From Pseudoips prasinana (Eukaryota; Arthropoda; Insecta; Lepidoptera; Nolidae), in assembly GCA_951640165.1 (NCBI GenBank), contig OX621249.1:26765201-26829200 (forward strand): a stretch of 64,000 bases of DNA. Reading direction: 5' to 3'. The notes beneath the pieces were generated by a model. It was not told the DNA's origin. It did not search any database and worked only from the letters and a program-made list of their open reading frames with translations. Positions within the stretch are counted from its first letter, which is position 1, and each line of letters opens with the position of its first letter. Made by a program: the position numbers and the translations under genes. This document shows, piece by piece, positions 42,183 to 51,175 of the stretch.

Positions 42183-45128
42183 ATGGATGTTATATTGGAT
42201 GATATCACCCAAATATCAGACTGTGAAAACTTAAAAATATTCTTGGCCAAGGTACCCAAAATAATAAGATTCTTATGTATTCATATGAACATTAGATCCC
42301 TGATAAAGAACTTCTCTGCACTTGAACTATGTATTGAGTCATCTTCACGAACTATTGATGTAATTATGTTAACTGAAGTGAACATCTCGGATGCCCTTAG
42401 CAGTATGTATCTTATAAAAGGATACAATATGTACGCGGAACTGCGGAAAAATAAAAAAGGAGGTGGCATACTAATATTTGTACACGAAAAACATAAATTT
42501 CACTTAAAAAAAATTAAAACTCTACACTGTGAAAGTCTAATTGGAACATTACATACACCTTCTAATTATTCCGCAGTCCTGTGTTGCATATATCGCCCAC
42601 CAAGTTCTAGTAAACACTTGTTTATAACAGAGATAGGCATGCTGCTTGGTAAAATCGATAAAAAACTGGATTTGTTATTGCTCGGAGACATCAACATAGA
42701 TTTAAAATGTAATAAGCCTGTAAAACATTTATATAACACCACTATGTATAACCACGGTCTAGCCTGTGGGATCAATGAATACACCCGAATAGAATTAAGT
42801 AACAACCGACTTTGTAAATCTTGCATTGATCATATTTATGCACGATCCCACACACTAGACCTTTACACAGCGGTACTCGGAACTGCACTGGCCGATCATC
42901 GTACGATTGTGCTTGCCGGAACCGAAACATTGAGTCGCTCCTCACGGGTGGATTTTAAATACACTACTCGCTATGATTATAGGACATTATTGGACACATT
43001 GAAACAAATCAATTGGAAACCGGCTTTTAAATTAGTTTGCCCCATAAAAATATATAACATCATATTAGAACACTTTAAGAAATGTTATGATAAAGCAAAA
43101 TTAAAGGTTCAAATTAAAACAAATCGCAATAAGATAAAAAACGAGTGGATTAATCCCAAAATTATTAATGCCTGCAAACATCGTGATAAACTATTCATGA
43201 CGTGGATATCGGATCCCACGAATAAAATTACTAGACGAAAATATGTTTCATCGAGAAACTATGCAAATAAATTAATAAACAATAGTAAAAATAAAACAAT
43301 TCAACAAAATATATTAAATAATAGAAATAACTTAAGAGTATTATGGCAAATTTTGAACGAAATTACCGGTAGGGCCAAGACCATTGCAGACGATGTTATT
43401 TTAAAAGCCCTCGTGAAAAATGGATATACGACTATGGATATTGCGAATAATTTTGCGGAAAACTTTTCTTCAAATATAAGTAAAACTGTCCTAAAATGTG
43501 ACACTCAACTTTTAAATAAAAGCGACTATTGTAAACCAGCCAAGGTTTCTTGTCGTTTCCAACAAGTTTCACCAAAAGCCGTTCTCAAAGAAATCAGATC
43601 TCTATCTTGTCTTAAGGCTCCAGGTATAGACGAAATCCGTGCAAAGGATGTAAAGTGTATCGGTACGGAGATTGCAGGAATAATAGCAAAATTTATCAAT
43701 ACATCAGTCAAACAGAGCAAATATCCTAAAGAACTCAAAATGGGGGTGATAAAGCCAATACATAAAAAGGGGTGCCATGAAAATTACGATAATTACCGAC
43801 CAATTACAATACTTCCTACGATTGATAAAATAGCAGAAAAAATAATAGCAAAACAATTCTATAGCTTTTACAAAGATAATAATATCATTACAGACAAACA
43901 ATTCGGATTTCAACCTGGTAAAAGCACAACCCAATTACTCTCCAAATTTACTAACACTATATTTAACCACCTCGATAACAAAAAGCATGTATTTGTTGTA
44001 TTCATAGATTACAGTAGGGCATTTGATACCCTTAAACATGACACTCTCATAGACAAGCTAAATGACTGTGGCATTCAGGGACCTTTGAGTGAATGGAGTA
44101 AAGACTATCTCATGGAAAGGTCATATGTGGTCAAAGTCGCCAACACGATAAGCAAAGAGGTAACAGTATCTGAAGGCACCGCACAAGGCTCAGTACTAGG
44201 ACCTCTTCACTATATATCCTACGTAAATGATGCTACCAATATTATAAAAAACTGTGAAATCTATCAATTCGCTGACGATACCTGCATTATATCAGCTGAT
44301 GAGAATATAGATAAAGCTTTTGATAACTTACAAGCTGACTTCACACTATTAGCTAAATGGTCACATGATGCCAACATGATTCTTAATTCCAATAAAACCA
44401 AACTTATGTACATAAGTTCGAGCCAAAACCGAAGAACATTCAACCGGAAACTAATAGCGCACTCTCACTTATGTCTACACACAAACGTATGTGACATCTC
44501 ATGTACACAAATAGAACGAGTAAGTAAACACAAATACCTGGGTCTCCTGATTGACGACAGACTCAAATGGAATGAACACATACACTATGTAAGCGACAAA
44601 TTAAGGGCAATTCTTGCAAAATTTCACCTAATAAAAACTAAGATCCCTTACACAACTCTCTTATACTTATATAAATCACTAGGTGAAAGCATTATCTACT
44701 ATGGTTTAAGCAGTTACGGCAGAACATTTAAATCTCATATGGATTCAATATACAAATTACAACTTAGAATAATGAAAGCTATAGTACCCCACCAAATAAA
44801 AAATAAATTTAAAGAAAACTATCGGAAACTCTTTCACCACTGTCAAATTATACCAATACACGATCGGGTCAAGTATGCCCTACTTATTGAAAACTACTTC
44901 CATCAGGACATACAACACGTGAAACACCACAATAAACAGACACGAAGCGCAAAATATAAAACTTTAACTTTACCTACATACAACAACTGGTATGGGAAAC
45001 AGATGATTGAGTACCAAATACCAAAGATAATCAATGACCTACCTTTAAATATTAAAAACCAAATTACTCAAAAAAACATGCACAAAAAATTTAAAGATTA
45101 CTTCTTGAACAATATTGCATTATACTAA
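42183..45128 (+). CDS. LINE ORF2 protein: endonuclease and reverse transcriptase
   Basis: N-terminal APE-like endonuclease motifs: HMNIRSLIKNF, VIMLTEVNI, LLLGDINIDLK and CIDHIYARS with DHRTIV. The RT domain follows: LKAPGIDEI, VIKPIHKKG, DNYRPITILP, VVFIDYSRAFDTL, GTAQGSVLGP and the catalytic IYQFADDT. No RNase H is seen, as usual for CR1. About 981 aa, no stop or frameshift, starting 56 nt after ORF1; the first in-frame Met (42168) is five codons upstream. Appears intact and possibly recently active. Confidence 0.92.
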   Translation: MDVILDDITQISDCENLKIFLAKVPKIIRFLCIHMNIRSLIKNFSALELCIESSSRTIDVIMLTEVNISDALSSMYLIKGYNMYAELRKNKKGGGILIFVHEKHKFHLKKIKTLHCESLIGTLHTPSNYSAVLCCIYRPPSSSKHLFITEIGMLLGKIDKKLDLLLLGDINIDLKCNKPVKHLYNTTMYNHGLACGINEYTRIELSNNRLCKSCIDHIYARSHTLDLYTAVLGTALADHRTIVLAGTETLSRSSRVDFKYTTRYDYRTLLDTLKQINWKPAFKLVCPIKIYNIILEHFKKCYDKAKLKVQIKTNRNKIKNEWINPKIINACKHRDKLFMTWISDPTNKITRRKYVSSRNYANKLINNSKNKTIQQNILNNRNNLRVLWQILNEITGRAKTIADDVILKALVKNGYTTMDIANNFAENFSSNISKTVLKCDTQLLNKSDYCKPAKVSCRFQQVSPKAVLKEIRSLSCLKAPGIDEIRAKDVKCIGTEIAGIIAKFINTSVKQSKYPKELKMGVIKPIHKKGCHENYDNYRPITILPTIDKIAEKIIAKQFYSFYKDNNIITDKQFGFQPGKSTTQLLSKFTNTIFNHLDNKKHVFVVFIDYSRAFDTLKHDTLIDKLNDCGIQGPLSEWSKDYLMERSYVVKVANTISKEVTVSEGTAQGSVLGPLHYISYVNDATNIIKNCEIYQFADDTCIISADENIDKAFDNLQADFTLLAKWSHDANMILNSNKTKLMYISSSQNRRTFNRKLIAHSHLCLHTNVCDISCTQIERVSKHKYLGLLIDDRLKWNEHIHYVSDKLRAILAKFHLIKTKIPYTTLLYLYKSLGESIIYYGLSSYGRTFKSHMDSIYKLQLRIMKAIVPHQIKNKFKENYRKLFHHCQIIPIHDRVKYALLIENYFHQDIQHVKHHNKQTRSAKYKTLTLPTYNNWYGKQMIEYQIPKIINDLPLNIKNQITQKNMHKKFKDYFLNNIALY

Positions 45129-47371
45129 AAGTCGGCCAGTGTGGTACCGCACACTGTTATCGCTTGAGCATTTATCCTACTCGTATAGCTGCGCTGCGGC
45201 AGGTACATAGTTGTAAGCCCGAGATGTTTACGAGTAGTAGTGGAACTTGTTTTATGGTGCGAGTTAGTTGGATGTATTATAGACTGTTAATGAGTTAATC
45301 ACGAATACTGGTGTACGGACACACCTGATTAGGTTTTTGATACACCGGGAACAACTTATGTAATTTTTATAATGATATAAATGGTTAATAATAAATAAAT
45401 AAAATGAAAAAATAAAAACTGGAGTCGAGGCTCTATAGTGGGAGCTACGATGAGCTTTAAGACCTCCGCGCACAATTTACTACTCTTTTTTTTCGGTATT
45501 TCCCGAAGGCTATTGATCAGAGGATCAGACGTTAAAATCAACATATTGAGCAAGTCTCTATTCGTGGCGAGACGAGAGCACTTTCTGGTGTTGTGCTCTC
45601 TAAACCTCCGGCAATCTTTATTTCTTGATTCTTGGGCTTCCTCTGAAAGTTGCCCTATTGGAACTATTGCCGTCTTAATCACTTCTGTACTGTGAATAAG
45701 CAATTTATGCACAGTAGCAGGCATGTAGTACCACGAGTAAAGGCTTAAATAAAGTCTTTTGGTCTCGTCACAAAGCTTTTTAAATTCAACAAGATTTATC
45801 TCGAAGCCACAAGCTAATGTCCTTAACAATACATCAAAGTGTTTGATGATTGTAACATCCAATCCTGTGATCTGAGCACTCAGTTCGGGATTCCCGAAAA
45901 AACGTCGAGCTGTGTTTCCATCATTTGTGGAACCAAATCCTGGCTTTGGCTTGTCCACAATTAGTCCCATTTCATGCTTGAATCGTTGTTTGATTTCGTC
46001 TGATCTTTGTTTTACACTTGCTTTTTCCTCTGAAGACCTAGCTTGCCATTTCTTAATGTCTAACTTATAACTAATGTGTAATAAGCACTCAAACGAACGA
46101 ATCCAAGCATGTAATGTTGACAAACCAAAGCCAAAATTATCCTGATTGCTATCAAAATGCTGTCCTTCATCATTCATCATTCTGGGAGTAGCCCCACAAA
46201 TATAGCATTTCTGCGATGAATGTGTCTCAGTCAAAGCGTTGCACACTTTTCCATCAGTCATAGTAAGAAGAAGCTTGTGTTTAATAGAAATTTTAGAACC
46301 ACCAAGATCACAAGATGTAGCCTCCAAGTTGTGTATTTGTTCCAAAACCTTATTTGTCTCGATTTTCGTCAATTCCGGGGTTTCTTTGGCAAAAATAAAT
46401 TTAATTGGACGACAATACATTGTCGATGATGGACGAGGATTTTGCCAGATACCCTCGTCAATTAATCTTAAAGGAACGAACGAATAAACAAAAAGGAACT
46501 CATCAGTGTTCTTCGCTGTTCTCAAATCTCTGTTTGTAAGCACTATGACCCGAACTTCCGTCACATCCCCATTTACTTATAAGAGTAAACGATGTGTTGG
46601 GAAGCACACTTGTGATAACTTCTCTCTGAGCTTCGACCAAACGCTCTGCTGTTTTATTCAAAATGGCTTGTAGCTCAATATCTGCTCGAGATTGTGTAAC
46701 ATCAATGTGCTCCTCTAAAGGATAACACAGTTTTTTTGATTTTACAATGCAATCATATGATGGAAATACGTGATGCCCAACTTTCATAGTCCACTTCCTA
46801 GTTTGTTTATATGAGTGGGTTGTTGATTTTGAATCAATATAATACGCTAATGCCTCGTCACTACTTAGCGGTCTATCAGTTTGCACAGCACTTGGTTGTT
46901 GAAGGCATGTACTGGCAGAAGATGGATTTTCGCCAATGTCCTTTATTACTCTGGCAACGTTTTTATATCCAGTGGACCGTGCAGCTACCTCTGCAGCAGT
47001 CATTAATTCTCCAACACTCCGCGATTCAACTAGATCAGCAACTTTACGTTTCTTAGTTTTAAAAGACGAATCTTCGAAAACTTTTTTAGGTCTTCCGGGT
47101 CGACAAAAATCAGCAGATGAAGTAGAAGGTTGTGGTTGAGTCGATCGTAAGCAGAATTCTATATTTTCGCCTTTCAGCCACAACTTATTCTTATTCAGGA
47201 AACGCTCTTTTGATTTTGCTGAAGACACCCACTTGGTTGCAATTTTCGAAGAAATGTTGGCTAATTTCATCTTAATTTCCCTTTGACATTTTTCAGTGAT
47301 ATCGGAGAAATCACACTTAGACAAAATAAATTGAAATAGACGATCATTTCTTTCGTCTTTTTCGTGCTTAA

Positions 47372-47575
47372 CCTCTTAAGTCCCGACATCAAAAAGATCA
47401 AAGTGTGAAATTGAACCTTGTTGATATCGAGTTACAAAAAATTATAAGAGGTTACGATGCCCCGTTAGTGGAACATCCTGGCCTACAGATGGTAGACCGT
47501 GTATAATTGATCAAAATGTTCTTTGCTGCGTTGCTGTCACGGTCAAACTCGCTGTTGCAGTTTGGGCAAACTCCC
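47372..47575 (-). ncRNA. Candidate guide (omega) RNA region at the Fanzor 3' end
   Basis: In characterised Fanzor systems the guide RNA scaffold overlaps the end of the ORF and the 3' non-coding end of the element, with the guide taken from the flanking DNA. Here that interval is the last ~40 codons, 80 nt after the stop, and the terminus. Position is the only evidence; I could not fold it reliably by eye. Transib 3 now separates it from the rest of the gene. Confidence 0.3.
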
Positions 47576-47580
47576 CAGCG

Positions 47581-48816
47581 CACTGTGATTCGCGTAGAAC
47601 AAACTAGCTGGACAAAAACAACTCTTCAATTCCTAATAGTTAATTATTAAGATGAACTCATTAGCCCTATACATTAAGGAATACATCTATTAATTTTCGT
47701 AATTACCCTCATTAGGCCCGTCATTAAGGTAAGTATATAAAGTGTTGATAATTCAAAGTGCATTCATTTGCATTTTTACACCATATTGTTAACATTATTT
47801 TAAGTCACTAAAAGAAATTTGTGATAGTGTTTTTGTGATGGATTGTGTACATAAGGGTAAGTAGTTTTGTTTTAGTTAATTTTTATCACAGGATCTTCAT
47901 TATTTAATTTTATTAAATTAAATGTTTCGATAAAAGTGGACTTTTTCACCCATATTTTTGAATTCAATAGTCAAAATATTACATGTCCACTCATGTCCAC
48001 TCTGTAAAATCTATTTTATATGATTCTCACAAGTATCTAGTAGTAATTAGTAGAAAAAAATATTGCGAATTATTTGCACAACTAATTTTTTTCTTTTTTT
48101 TTCTTTAAACAGTTTTCACCGTCTCAAAAATGGACTTTTTTGAAGAATGGCTAAAACACCCGAAGGAAACGCGAAACGTGGAGCTCTTTCGGTTTATATC
48201 TTTGAGACATGACTTTGATGGTGTTACGGAGCAGTCCCTGAGAGACGTCAAGGTCATCATCTCAAAATATTCTTCAAAATTGGCTGAAAAGTGGAGCAGC
48301 TGTGCAAGAAATAGCAGCTGTGCAAAGAATAGCTACGAATAGAGATTTACTTAATATGTTATTGATAACATCTGACCCTGTAATAAATGGTTTAAGAGAA
48401 ATTCCCCGGAAGAAAATAGGTTCATTCCCTATCGAAGTCCTAGATTTATTAGTTCAACCTAGCTTTAAGGAACAAAATGTTAATATAGTTTCTAGTTTTC
48501 ATAGTTCTGCCACTCATGATCATGACTATTCAATGGATGATTCATCTGATGATAGTGATGATGAGTGATCGATTTAGTTTTTAAGTAGGTATTTTATGTA
48601 TCTGATATTAGATTTTATAGTTACATTTATAGTTAAATTTATTTATAAAATTGTTTAAAAAAATATTGTGTTTTTATTTCACTATACCTGCTCAAACGAC
48701 CAATGGACCTCAAATAGTATTATGACCCTTATATCTTTGCTTAATAACCTCATTTATAAATAAAAATCGAAACAAATAATATTGTCCAGCTAGCTTGTTC
48801 TACACGAACCACTGTG
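47581..48816 (+). mobile_element. Transib 3, internal-deletion derivative, TSD CAGCG
   Basis: The ends are CACTGTGATTCGCGTAGAAC (47581) and inward from the right CACAGTGGTTCGTGTAGAAC (ending 48816), flanked by CAGCG (47576-47580 and 48817-48821). At 1,236 bp it retains only the two ends of the transposase gene. The termini are related to those of Transib 2, so the latter's enzyme may have moved it. It sits in the Fanzor gene. Confidence 0.93.
47838..48568 (+). pseudogene. Transib transposase 3, N- and C-terminal ends joined by deletion
   Basis: Exon 1 is 47838-47856 (MDCVHK plus one base, GTAAGT donor). Exon 2 starts at 48113 and continues FTVSKMDFFEEWLKHPKETRN to about 48300, then after a deletion of the whole catalytic core and a frame change gives IATNRDLLNMLLITSDPVING and an acidic tail (MDDSSDDSDDE, stop 48568). 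The two-exon plan with a tiny first exon matches Transib 2. No catalytic residues remain. Confidence 0.85.
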
Positions 48817-50393
48817 CAGCGTAGTCGATGATTCATGACAATCTTATGAAACTGTCCTGTTGTAGCGTTGCACGAAGAACACGCCTGCGAGGTATACTGT
48901 TCATCTACGACCTCTACATCAATGTTGGGCTTACTCCGTAGACGTTTGATGAGCGAGTCGTGTTTAAACTTGCGACCGCTGAAAGAAGCCTTGTTCATGA
49001 ATGAACTTCCAGCACCATACAACACTAGTGTGTTGGAACTATCGTCAAATATTTCCTTGATTATTTTTTCTTCACATTTAGCTGTACGGATATACTTGTC
49101 TAGTTTCAAGCGTGTGAGTTTGGCGTGTCTCTCATACGGTTCCTGGCGCACGTTGAACCAATGCATTCTAAAAACAGTGTATTCCACGACATGAGTAGCG
49201 TTCTTCGAGGAAACGGGAAAATCCAACTTTTCACGAGCCTTTTTTTCGGCCTCCTCGCTGACTCGACACAATTTGTTTCTGACTCGTGCACGCTTCCACT
49301 CCAATGTATGCGATCTCACGTATTTTTTTGTCACACGTTGAAACTTGAACCTGCGCGATTCCACCGCAGCAACAGGAATTATAGAGCCGGGATCAACAGC
49401 GATGATACGATCATAACTCTTTTTGGAGCGTTTTGGTGATTGTACCATAGTAAGCTCCTTTTTGATTCGATTCATTGATAGACTCACACTAAAGCCGTCT
49501 GTTTGTAGGCTACATCCAAATTTTTTCATGTCAACGTCTAACCAAGGAGCCCATAGTTCTCGTCGATGATCTTCAATTCTAGGCCAATTGCCTGTAATAG
49601 CTTTTGGATATACACGTCGCAATAGTTCGTGCCAACCTCTCGATGTGTAAGTGATGTGTTTGAGCCCATGTGATGGTTGTGGAAAAAGTCGAAAGTCTTC
49701 GAGTTTTGCCTGAATTTTGAGCCATTCAGGTATGGTAGACCACCACTTGGTACCTCCGACAGTGTCCACGTTGATAATAGAACAAACACGACGCATCTCT
49801 TCATTGTCGTCGGGTAGTATCTTCTTGAAAAACGCAGAAAACAATGCTGGATCGTTACGTTTCACGTTGAAATAGCGGGCCAGCCTAGAATAGGCATGTG
49901 TACTAACGTTTGTATGTAGTACGGTCTCGTACTGTTTTGCCATCTCTTGAACCACAAAAGAGCGAAGTTTGTCGTCAAACTTCCTCTCACCAAACATGGT
50001 AGAATATGCGTTAGTATAGGGTCCTTTTCCTTTCATGGCATAGATGAAATTCAACACGTCCGGTTTAGGTGGAAGTTGCGTGCTCGTCTTCATATAATAA
50101 TTGTACCAAACACCCAGTTCGATATAGACCCGTGAGAGATCGCGAACATCCCGTCGAATTTCTGTCAAAAGTTTGAGTTTTTTCTCTGGAGCCAATAGCG
50201 GACAAAGGCAGGAAACAAGTCCTCGTTTGACAGTATAAATTTCTAGTTGATTTGCTTTTGATTCACTCAAATGCCTCTTTCTTATGGACGGTAAATAGTT
50301 TTTACATTTTTTTGAACTTGTTCGTGTATGGTCCGAACCACCACACGTCTTGCACACCACCATCCTACTAATGGAAATGAGGGATGAAAGAGG

Positions 50394-50401
50394 GCTTATA
50401 T
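50394..50401 (-). promoter_or_regulatory. TATA box of the Fanzor gene
   Basis: TATATAAG on the minus strand lies 31-38 bp upstream of the ATG at 50363, inside the element. The 5' leader would be very short. It suggests the element brings its own promoter. Confidence 0.55.
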
Positions 50402-50621
50402 AGGGATAAGTGTACCCGGGGGTCTAAAAGTCCACAAAAAACAATAAAGTTCAAATTTTTTTATTTTCAATGTTCTTTATATATGACATTGGGACTTAGG
50501 AGGTTAAGCCACTCTTCAAAAAACTCTATTTTACTAATAGACTCAGTTATTTCTACAAAAAAAGAAAAAAAATGTTGTACTCAAGTGTGCTACATAAAAT
50601 AGGTCACATAATAGTCTATAG

Positions 50622-50900
50622 GCATGTAGTTAAAACATATCAAAAATTTAGAGTGGGTACAAGAGGATACATGTTTTTTCTAAGCCTGATAAGTTCGAAA
50701 ACAAAGAAAAACATGGTAATATTTTAAGTAGGTATTCAGAGATAGTCTACTTTATGAATGTGCATGTAGTTAAAACATATCAAAAATTTAGAGTGGGTAC
50801 AAGAGGATACATGTTTTTTCTAAGCCTGATAAGTTCGAAAACAAAGAAAAACATGGTAATATTTTAAGTAGGTATTCAGAGATAGTCTACTTTATGAATG
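50622..50900. repeat. 140-bp tandem duplication in Transib 2 intron 1
   Basis: Two head-to-tail copies (50622-50761 and 50762-50900) are essentially identical over their length, starting GCATGTAGTTAAAACATATC and ending CTACTTTATGAATG. The near-identity points to a recent local duplication. Confidence 0.9.
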
Positions 50901-51175
50901 TTTATAACGCATTAAAAGATTCTAATAAGGAAATAATATTTAACATACCTTCAGAAGTAAAATCCATCACTAAAACTTTTCACAAAATTAGAACTACCAC
51001 CATGAGATGTTAGGCCTCTTTTCCATTACACGGTTGTTCAAACGTACGGTGTGTAAGCCGTACGGTTGAAAAAACGTGCTAGCTTGTACATGATACGGCA
51101 AAATCACCGCGCGAGACATTGGTAAGTACTGGCTAGTAGCGCTTTTTACTCGGGCTGTGTAGGACGTGCTGCGTC

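Larger units (their letters stand above)
41027..45419 (+). mobile_element. Full-length non-LTR retrotransposon (CR1-like) with two ORFs
   Basis: A ~4.4-kb unit contains ORF1 with a PHD-like finger, ORF2 with endonuclease and reverse transcriptase, and an AT-rich 3' end of AATAAATAAA type, all inserted in the Transib 2 gene. The 5' edge near 41027 is inferred from where Transib coding sequence stops. No clear target duplication is visible, as is common in the CR1 group. Confidence 0.82.
47452..50363 (-). pseudogene. Fanzor (eukaryotic TnpB homologue), 556 codons, interrupted by Transib 3
   Basis: Segments 50363-48817 and 47575-47452 join at one copy of the CAGCG duplication to give 557 codons including stop, with no frame change. 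The N-terminus has a small Cys/His knuckle (CKTCGG). The C-terminal half is a split RuvC nuclease: D324 in RIIAVDPGS; E488 in VVDEQYTSQ (the rearranged Fanzor-type position; the canonical place reads LVLYGAG without Glu); D529 in FDRDSNAAKNIL, which lies beyond the insertion. A zinc ribbon pairs C495/C498 (ACSSC) with C519/C522 (VCPNC). Fanzors are RNA-guided DNA nucleases related to TnpB and Cas12. As it stands the ORF runs into Transib sequence and lacks the second zinc pair and last catalytic Asp, so it is inactive. A TATA box lies just upstream. Confidence 0.92.
47372..50503 (-). mobile_element. Fanzor-bearing DNA transposon, TTAA duplication
   Basis: The ends CCTCTTAAGTCCCGACATC (47372) and the inverse of CCTCCTAAGTCCCAATGTC (ending 50503) match at 15 of 19 positions. 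TTAA flanks the element (47368-47371 and 50504-50507). The target is the Transib 2 gene, whose frame (EEW-L-KHE) is perfect after removal. The only gene is the Fanzor; no transposase is present, so it presumably relied on a TTAA-specific (piggyBac or Sola3-like) enzyme in trans. About 1.9 kb without the Transib 3 insertion. Confidence 0.9.
40930..50967 (-). pseudogene. Transib transposase 2 (RAG1-core-like), broken
   Basis: Exon 1 is 50967-50949 (MDFTSE plus one base, GTATGT donor). Exon 2 starts at 50552 (EITESISKIEFFEEWL), is split at TTAA by the Fanzor element, and continues from 47371 (KHEKDERNDRLFQF...). Motifs: WGCDGSSGHS (Asp), LLTMTDGKV (Asp), CYICGATP finger, STLHAWIRSFECLLHIS, STNDGNTARRFF and SEEAQESRNKDCRRFRE (Glu). 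A frameshift lies near 46560, and the LINE splits off the acidic C-terminus (QLDSSDSESDDSD, stop at 40930). The frame across TTAA is exactly restored. Inactive. Confidence 0.88.

Noticed and set aside
41027..45419. LINE 3' end and Transib 2 C-terminus as one fused gene (minus ORF reaching 45356)
   Set aside because: The ORF simply reads from Transib into the AT-rich LINE tail; the true acidic C-terminus is at 40930-41015.
48750..50363. Fanzor gene as a complete 537-residue protein
   Set aside because: Its last ~20 residues are read from the inserted Transib 3; the genuine C-terminus, with the zinc pair and catalytic Asp, is at 47452-47575.
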